Source: an uncultured Bacteroidales bacterium
GTDB taxonomy: Bacteria > Bacteroidota > Bacteroidia > Bacteroidales > P3
Length of the DNA stretch: 64,000 bases
Direction of reading: 5' to 3'
Assembly: GCA_905234695.1 (NCBI GenBank)
Contig: CAJOHZ010000002.1
Location: 80,657 to 144,656, forward strand
Under the pieces are notes generated by a model. It was given only the letters and a program-made list of their open reading frames with translations. It was not told the origin of the DNA and made no database searches. This document shows, in pieces, positions 59,989 to 64,000 of the stretch (positions within the stretch are counted from its first letter, which is position 1; each line of letters opens with the position of its first letter). The translations under genes and the position numbers were made by a program.

Positions 59989-60807
59989 AACCGACCGGGT
60001 CGTTGCATCCAATGGCTACAAACATATTGGTGGACGGCACCTCTCCTTTTTGTGTTGCTGTCCGCCACTGTAATCATCGCCCTAAAGTGTGGTTATGCCC
60101 GCTGGATACAATTCCTGGCAATTGCCGTATGGCTTTTGTCAATCCCGTGTATGATTGTTCACCTTGTCATCTTAATCAAAAACAAGCATTGGTTTAAGTT
60201 CATCAGTTCGTTGGTGATTGAAATGGTGCCTATCAGCATTGTTGGTGTCCTGTTGGCAATTAAAGGGATTAAATTCACATGGAAACTTATCGCAATGTTT
60301 CTGGCATGGTTATTATGGCCGTTCGTTGACCCCACGGACGGATTTGGAAAAGAACACCCCATACCCGAAGGGTTGGAATACAGCATTCCGTTAAACCGGC
60401 AATCAAAGGTAATTCATGGAGAATGGAATAGCATATACGAAGAGCCTTCTGTCGACAGCACCGATGCGGCCAGCTATCTCCAGATATGGAAAGACTTTGA
60501 AGGCGGACGCTACATATACGACTTTTCTTATCCTGCATTACCGGCAGGCACTGTTTTCCTGAAATGCTACGAAGCAAGTGAAAACATTCCCCTGTCTACG
60601 GATGTAATGCGGCGCAATACCTCCGTCCCTTGCTCCGCCACTCGGTCGTTTTCCACACTTGTGAGCAAACGGGATTTCGTAATCTACGAAGGCGATTGGG
60701 AAGACTACTATGCTGTGCGTGTAGAGGTGTGGCACCGCGACAGCGTCACCCATAATGAACAAAAACTATTAGAGAAATATTATCGAATGGACGGTTGGAT
60801 GAGATAA
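59917..60807 (+). CDS. Membrane protein with N-terminus copied from the AlaX-like gene
   Basis: This 296-residue protein is odd. Its first 23 residues (MEQQPILNAHNKEEYPPMN, then TAKH) almost repeat the N-terminus of the next gene, and the DNA identity is high over about 70 nt. After that come three or four membrane helices (WTAPLLFVLLSATVIIALKC, FLAIAVWLLSIPCMIVHLVI, then SSLVIEMVPISIVGVLLAIK and LIAMFLAWLLWPF) and a soluble C-terminal domain (YDFSYPALPAGTVFLKCYEA). The AlaX metal motif HTAEH is NTAKH here, so the copy has no editing role. Function unknown. Confidence 0.7.
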   Translation: MEQQPILNAHNKEEYPPMNTAKHNNRPGRCIQWLQTYWWTAPLLFVLLSATVIIALKCGYARWIQFLAIAVWLLSIPCMIVHLVILIKNKHWFKFISSLVIEMVPISIVGVLLAIKGIKFTWKLIAMFLAWLLWPFVDPTDGFGKEHPIPEGLEYSIPLNRQSKVIHGEWNSIYEEPSVDSTDAASYLQIWKDFEGGRYIYDFSYPALPAGTVFLKCYEASENIPLSTDVMRRNTSVPCSATRSFSTLVSKRDFVIYEGDWEDYYAVRVEVWHRDSVTHNEQKLLEKYYRMDGWMR

Positions 60808-60818
60808 ATATTTACAAT

Positions 60819-60890
60819 ATGGAACAAGAACCTGTTTTAAACGCTCATAATAAAGAGGAGTATCCGCCGATGCACACGGCGGAGCATATC
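60819..60890 (+). repeat. Duplicated 5' coding segment, copy 2
   Basis: The presumed original of the segment copied at 59917-59988, since here it includes the intact zinc motif HTAEH and continues into a complete editing domain. Confidence 0.8.
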
Positions 60891-61286
60891 TTGAACCAGA
60901 CGATGGTGCGGATGTTCGGCTGCCCGCGGTCAAGAAACGCGCATATTGAACGGAAGAAGAGCAAGTGCGACTACATCCTCGACACCTGCCCCTCCGACGA
61001 GCAGGTGGCCGAGATTGAACGTCGCGTCAACGAAGTCATCGCGCAAGGCTTGCCGGTGACCTATGAGTTCGTAAAGCGCGACGTAGTGCCACCCGAAGTG
61101 GACTTGGGAAAACTCCCCGACGACGCCAGCGAGACGCTGCGCCTCGTCCGCATCGGCGACTACGACCTCTGCGCCTGCGTCGGCACCCACGTGCAGAACA
61201 CCTCCGAAATCGCCCCCTTCCGCATTCTCTCCCACGATTACAACCCCGATACTCACACCTGGAGACTCCGCTTTAAGTTAGATTAG
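60819..61286 (+). CDS. AlaX-like trans-editing protein
   Basis: This 155-residue freestanding tRNA editing domain resembles the AlaRS/ThrRS second additional domain. The zinc site is visible as His19 and His23 in HTAEHILNQ and Cys120 and His124 in CACVGTHVQNT. Such proteins deacylate mischarged tRNA-Ala (Ser- or Gly-tRNA). The N-terminal extension before the first His (MEQEPVLNAHNKEEYPPM) is short, so it is a minimal form. ATG 60819 follows the membrane-protein gene by 11 nt, and the two share duplicated 5' ends. Confidence 0.85.
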   Translation: MEQEPVLNAHNKEEYPPMHTAEHILNQTMVRMFGCPRSRNAHIERKKSKCDYILDTCPSDEQVAEIERRVNEVIAQGLPVTYEFVKRDVVPPEVDLGKLPDDASETLRLVRIGDYDLCACVGTHVQNTSEIAPFRILSHDYNPDTHTWRLRFKLD

Positions 61287-61398
61287 TCCGACTAATCCCA
61301 GAATCATAAATCACAGTCACAGAGGCCGATTGGACATCGGAGTGTCGACAATGCTAATTTTTTTTCATTTTTCATACAATATTCGGTTTAATACCTCG

Positions 61399-61414
61399 TT
61401 TCTTAACTAAGAAA
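61399..61414. promoter_or_regulatory. Palindrome before blaI-like gene, candidate operator
   Basis: TTTCTTAACTAAGAAA: a 7-bp inverted repeat (TTTCTTA / TAAGAAA) with a 2-nt centre, 26 nt before the ATG of the BlaI-type repressor gene. BlaI/MecI repressors bind palindromes over their own promoters, so this is a natural operator candidate. Confidence 0.5.
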
Positions 61415-61440
61415 TTAATTACTCAACAGAACTTATAATT

Positions 61441-61809
61441 ATGAAGAAAGCAGAAATCAAGGAACTGACAAAGGCGGAAGAACAGGTGATGCAGGCCATC
61501 TGGAAGATAGAGAAAGGATTTGCCAATGAGATTGTTGCATCCGTAGAGAGCGACGTTGCCTACAACACAGTGCTTACGGTGGTGCGCATCCTGGAGCAGA
61601 AAGGTTTCGTGGCGCACGAAACTTTCAACCGAAGCAACCGCTACTACCCGATTGTCAGTCGCGAGGAGTACATGCAGCAGATGCTAGGGCGCATGACAAA
61701 GAACTATTTCGGCGCCTCGGCACGGGCACTGGTGAACTTCCTTGTAGACCGCAAGGAGGTGTCACTCGAAGACTTGGAGTCAATCACAAAAGAACTTGAA
61801 AACAGATAA
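61441..61809 (+). CDS. BlaI/MecI/CopY-family repressor
   Basis: This 122-residue winged-helix repressor begins KAEIKELTKAEEQVMQAIWK, has the recognition region VESDVAYNTVLTVVRILEQK and GFVAHETFNRSNRYYPIVSR, and a C-terminal dimerisation helix. It is co-transcribed with an M56 (BlaR1-like) peptidase gene that begins 5 nt after its stop, the classical sensor-repressor pair in which the peptidase triggers removal of the repressor. The target is unlikely to be a beta-lactamase here, since none is near. Confidence 0.94.
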   Translation: MKKAEIKELTKAEEQVMQAIWKIEKGFANEIVASVESDVAYNTVLTVVRILEQKGFVAHETFNRSNRYYPIVSREEYMQQMLGRMTKNYFGASARALVNFLVDRKEVSLEDLESITKELENR

Positions 61810-61814
61810 GTTAT

Positions 61815-63101
61815 ATGACACACTGGATGCTTTATTCCACACTGGCGGCGGGGTTGTTTTACGGCCTCTACATGCTGTCGCTTCGCCGCGACCGCCGACT
61901 GCGGCTCTCGCGAGTATATCTTATTGTCACGATGGTGTTCAGCCTGACATACCCTCTGGTTCGGATGCCCGAAACATTGGTGTCATCGTCCATGCCGGAG
62001 GTGCCCGCCCTCTCTGCGTTGCTTTCGTTTGACGGCGACGAAATAGTGGTGACAGCGGATGCAAAGGCTAGCGGTCTGACCGACACCCTACTGGCAGTAT
62101 ATATTATCGGCGTGGTGCTGACACTTGCTATCCTGCTGGTACAAACGGTTATGCAGGCCGTGGCGGTCTTGAAACTCCGCAGAAAATATTCTGTATACAG
62201 GGCCGAGGACGGTTTTCTAATTCCACAAGGGGCTTCGCTTATCCTCACTCCCGATGACACCACACCCTATTCTTTCTTCAACCAGATAGTTGTCGGCACC
62301 CAAGGACTCAACGACGACGAGCTGCGCTGCATCCTTGCCCACGAATCGCTCCATGTGCGCCAAAAGCACACGATGGATGTGCTGCTGGCGCGCCTGCTGT
62401 GCTGTGTGGCGTGGTTCAACCCCTTCACGTGGCTTGTAATGCATGAACTGTTCGCCGTGCACGAATACCAGGCCGACACCGCCTCGCTGGGCGAATGCGG
62501 CCGCGAGGACTATCTGCACCTGCTCTATCGGCAGGCCACAGGCACCGGATATGGCCATATCACAAATAATTTCAACAGTATTAACATCAAAAAACGTATT
62601 GTCATGATGAACAAAACGAAAACGCGCTTCGGCGCATGGAAAGTGCTGGCCGCGCTGCCCATAGCGGCACTGCTGATGACGGTGGGATGTATCCGGGAGG
62701 GCTCCAATCCCGGAGATGAAATTGTCTCTGAGAAGGCGGATGCCGGAACCGAGGCCACCATCGAACCCGTTATCTCCAACACCAAGCCCGACCCGTCAGT
62801 CCTCGACGAGGCACCCGAGTTTCCTGGAGGCATGGAAGCTTTATACAAGTACATCTCCGAGAACATTCAATATCCAGAACAAGCCAAAGAGGCCAACATC
62901 GAAGGCAGAGTCGTAATGCAGTTCACGGTGACGGAAGACGGCAGCATCGTCAATGTCGAGGTTGCCCGTGGCATCGGTGGAGGCTGCGACGAGGAGGCCC
63001 TGCGCGTGGTCAAGGCCATGCCTAAGTGGAAACCCGCCATCAAGGACGGCAAACCCGTTGCCGGCCAGTATGCTCTGCCCATCCTCTTCAAGTTACAATG
63101 A
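61815..63101 (+). CDS. M56 (BlaR1-like) peptidase with C-terminal TonB domain
   Basis: This 428-residue membrane protein has several N-terminal helices, a cytosolic zinc-protease loop with HESLH (His176, Glu177, His180) in CILAHESLHVRQKHTMDVL, and EYQADTASLGE as third ligand region. After a further helix (VLAALPIAALLMTVGC) comes a periplasmic TonB C-terminal domain (FPGGMEALYKYISENIQYPE, GRVVMQFTVTEDGSIVNVEV, LRVVKAMPKWKPA). This M56-TonB fusion is frequent in Bacteroidota. It probably senses the envelope and inactivates the BlaI-type repressor. The stop overlaps the next ATG by 4 nt. Confidence 0.94.
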   Translation: MTHWMLYSTLAAGLFYGLYMLSLRRDRRLRLSRVYLIVTMVFSLTYPLVRMPETLVSSSMPEVPALSALLSFDGDEIVVTADAKASGLTDTLLAVYIIGVVLTLAILLVQTVMQAVAVLKLRRKYSVYRAEDGFLIPQGASLILTPDDTTPYSFFNQIVVGTQGLNDDELRCILAHESLHVRQKHTMDVLLARLLCCVAWFNPFTWLVMHELFAVHEYQADTASLGECGREDYLHLLYRQATGTGYGHITNNFNSINIKKRIVMMNKTKTRFGAWKVLAALPIAALLMTVGCIREGSNPGDEIVSEKADAGTEATIEPVISNTKPDPSVLDEAPEFPGGMEALYKYISENIQYPEQAKEANIEGRVVMQFTVTEDGSIVNVEVARGIGGGCDEEALRVVKAMPKWKPAIKDGKPVAGQYALPILFKLQ

Positions 63102-63814
63102 AGAAGTCTTCTGTACTGACCTTGCTGACCGTCATGCTGCTTTCGGGTTGTGTCTCGACACAGCATGACAGAGGCACGGTTGCATGCGACTGCAACCGTG
63201 CCGTGCGGGTGCCCGACAAAGTCTTCCGCACATGGCTTGTCGACAAAGGCTATGCCACGAAAGCCGGATGGCACACGTTGAAGCCCACCGCCGAAGGTTG
63301 CGCGTTGACGATGCTGGAGTGCTACGACTTGGGCATCCACTCGCTGGAGGGCATCGAGATGTTCCCCCAGCTGAAACATCTTGCATGCAGCGACAACCCC
63401 ATCACCGAACTCGACCTCAACAGGCTGCCCAATCTGAAGAGTCTGTATGGCCTCAATATGCCGCTGAAACGCATTCATATCGGGCAATGCCATCATCTGA
63501 GAACGATTGAGCTGAGCTATACCGAACTGGACACATTCAGCCTTGCCCCGTTCCCCGAACTGGTGGAATTCTTCTGCATCCACTCCCCTTTGCGGAGTAT
63601 CGACCTGACCCCCTGCCCTGCATTGGAGTCTTTATACATCCGAGGCACCCTGATTCGAGAGGTGGACATTACGCCCTGCCATAATTTCCGCGCATTCTAT
63701 GCCCTCGACACCCCGCTCGAACGCCTCATCGTAACCCCGGAACAGTATCAGAGCGACATAAAAACACTGGCCTCAGATTCCGTACAGGTGGTTGTCATGC
63801 CATCTGCCCGATAG
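63098..63814 (+). CDS. Leucine-rich-repeat lipoprotein
   Basis: This 238-residue protein has a lipoprotein signal (SVLTLLTVMLLSGCVSTQ; lipobox LSGC). From about residue 75 come bacterial leucine-rich-type repeats of about 20 residues: GIEMFPQLKHLACSDNPITE, LDLNRLPNLKSLYGLNMPLK, LTPCPALESLYIRGTLIREV. It is translationally coupled to the M56-TonB gene (ATGA at 63098-63101), so it likely forms part of the same sensing unit, perhaps binding a ligand or partner outside the inner membrane. Confidence 0.85.
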   Translation: MKKSSVLTLLTVMLLSGCVSTQHDRGTVACDCNRAVRVPDKVFRTWLVDKGYATKAGWHTLKPTAEGCALTMLECYDLGIHSLEGIEMFPQLKHLACSDNPITELDLNRLPNLKSLYGLNMPLKRIHIGQCHHLRTIELSYTELDTFSLAPFPELVEFFCIHSPLRSIDLTPCPALESLYIRGTLIREVDITPCHNFRAFYALDTPLERLIVTPEQYQSDIKTLASDSVQVVVMPSAR

Positions 63815-63833
63815 CACCCTAAAAACATGAAGA

Positions 63834-63867
63834 AAGCCTCGGCCGACCTTTGCCAGCCGAGGCTTTT
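63834..63867. terminator. Bidirectional terminator
   Basis: A 10-bp perfect stem (AAGCCTCGGC / GCCGAGGCTT) with a 12-nt loop, followed by T residues. It separates the blaI operon from the convergent groEL gene. Confidence 0.9.
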
Positions 63868-63888
63868 GTATTAGGTGTCAAGTACCGA

Positions 63889-64000
63889 TTAGTACATGCC
63901 GCCCATGCCGGGGTTAGCAGGCATCGGGGGTTCGGGTTCCTTGATGTCGCACATCACGCACTCGGTGGTCAGCAGCATACCGGCGATGCTGGCGGCGTTC
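63889..64000 (-). CDS. groL: Chaperonin GroEL, C-terminal end
   Basis: The last 36 complete codons of GroEL on the minus strand; the rest is beyond the window. The peptide [20 protein letters not shown] followed by [16 protein letters not shown] is diagnostic: NAASIA-M-LTTEC is the end of the equatorial domain and GMGGMY the flexible Gly-Met tail. TAA stop at 63889-63891. Confidence 0.96.
   Translation of the reverse strand, partial: NAASIAGMLLTTECVMCDIKEPEPPMPANPGMGGMY

Overview
The window looks like a chromosomal segment of a Bacteroidales bacterium (phylum Bacteroidota), probably a gut- or rumen-type lineage with moderately high GC. The evidence is the gene families: a fused FTCD enzyme, an M56 peptidase fused to a TonB C-terminal domain, WG-repeat proteins, PepSY-like proteins, an IPExxxVDY-like protein, and a GroEL ending in GMGGMY. 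Promoters carry the Bacteroidota -7 box (TATCTTTGC-like) and start codons lack Shine-Dalgarno sites. No rRNA, tRNA, CRISPR array, transposase or integrase was seen.

Layout. 1-3240: end of a phosphonate operon (PEP mutase, phosphonopyruvate decarboxylase, an iron alcohol dehydrogenase likely acting on phosphonoacetaldehyde, a LicD transferase), closed by a terminator. 3372-4006: PIN-domain toxin-antitoxin pair. 4101-9767 (minus): 7TM-HD phosphohydrolase, YfhO-like membrane protein, glycosyltransferase. 9869-11400 (minus): IPExxxVDY-like protein and a radical SAM protein. 11616-15207 (plus): PepD dipeptidase and an ADP-forming acyl-CoA synthetase, followed by a terminator and palindromic repeats. 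15499-21447 (minus): a PepSY-like protein, a membrane protein, a lipoprotein, dihydroorotase, a WG-repeat protein and an HtrA protease. 21642-25693 (plus): glycosyltransferase plus a complete set for GDP-D-glycero-alpha-D-manno-heptose, including a fused HddC-GmhB. 25704-28894 (minus): ABC permease, TsaB, LolA-like protein, FolE.

29943-40300 is an AT-rich accessory stretch. It starts next to an array of 11-bp repeats and holds two lipoproteins, a secreted papain-like protease beside a secreted WG-repeat caspase, two related beta-barrel-like proteins, small secreted or membrane proteins, a second PIN module and an MNT nucleotidyltransferase followed by a truncated HEPN partner.

40402-48549 (minus) is housekeeping: RlmI (with two repeat-derived in-frame insertions), Rpe, a YitT protein, a YggS protein, a YgiQ protein, a deoxyhypusine-synthase-like protein and DnaB. 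48620-51659 holds a MORN protein, an XRE regulator, an AT-rich intergenic region with TACA-N2-TGTA palindromes, and a 39-residue lipoprotein. 51736-58235 (minus): a small coiled-coil protein, FTCD, an OmpA-family protein, an M13 peptidase and a barrel-like protein. 58446-63814 (plus): a WG-repeat protein, a membrane protein whose N-terminus copies that of the next gene, an AlaX-like editing protein, and a BlaI / M56-TonB / leucine-rich-repeat lipoprotein operon. The end of groEL (minus) closes the window.

Cell-envelope themes dominate: surface phosphonate and heptose decoration, secreted proteases, and many exported repeat proteins.
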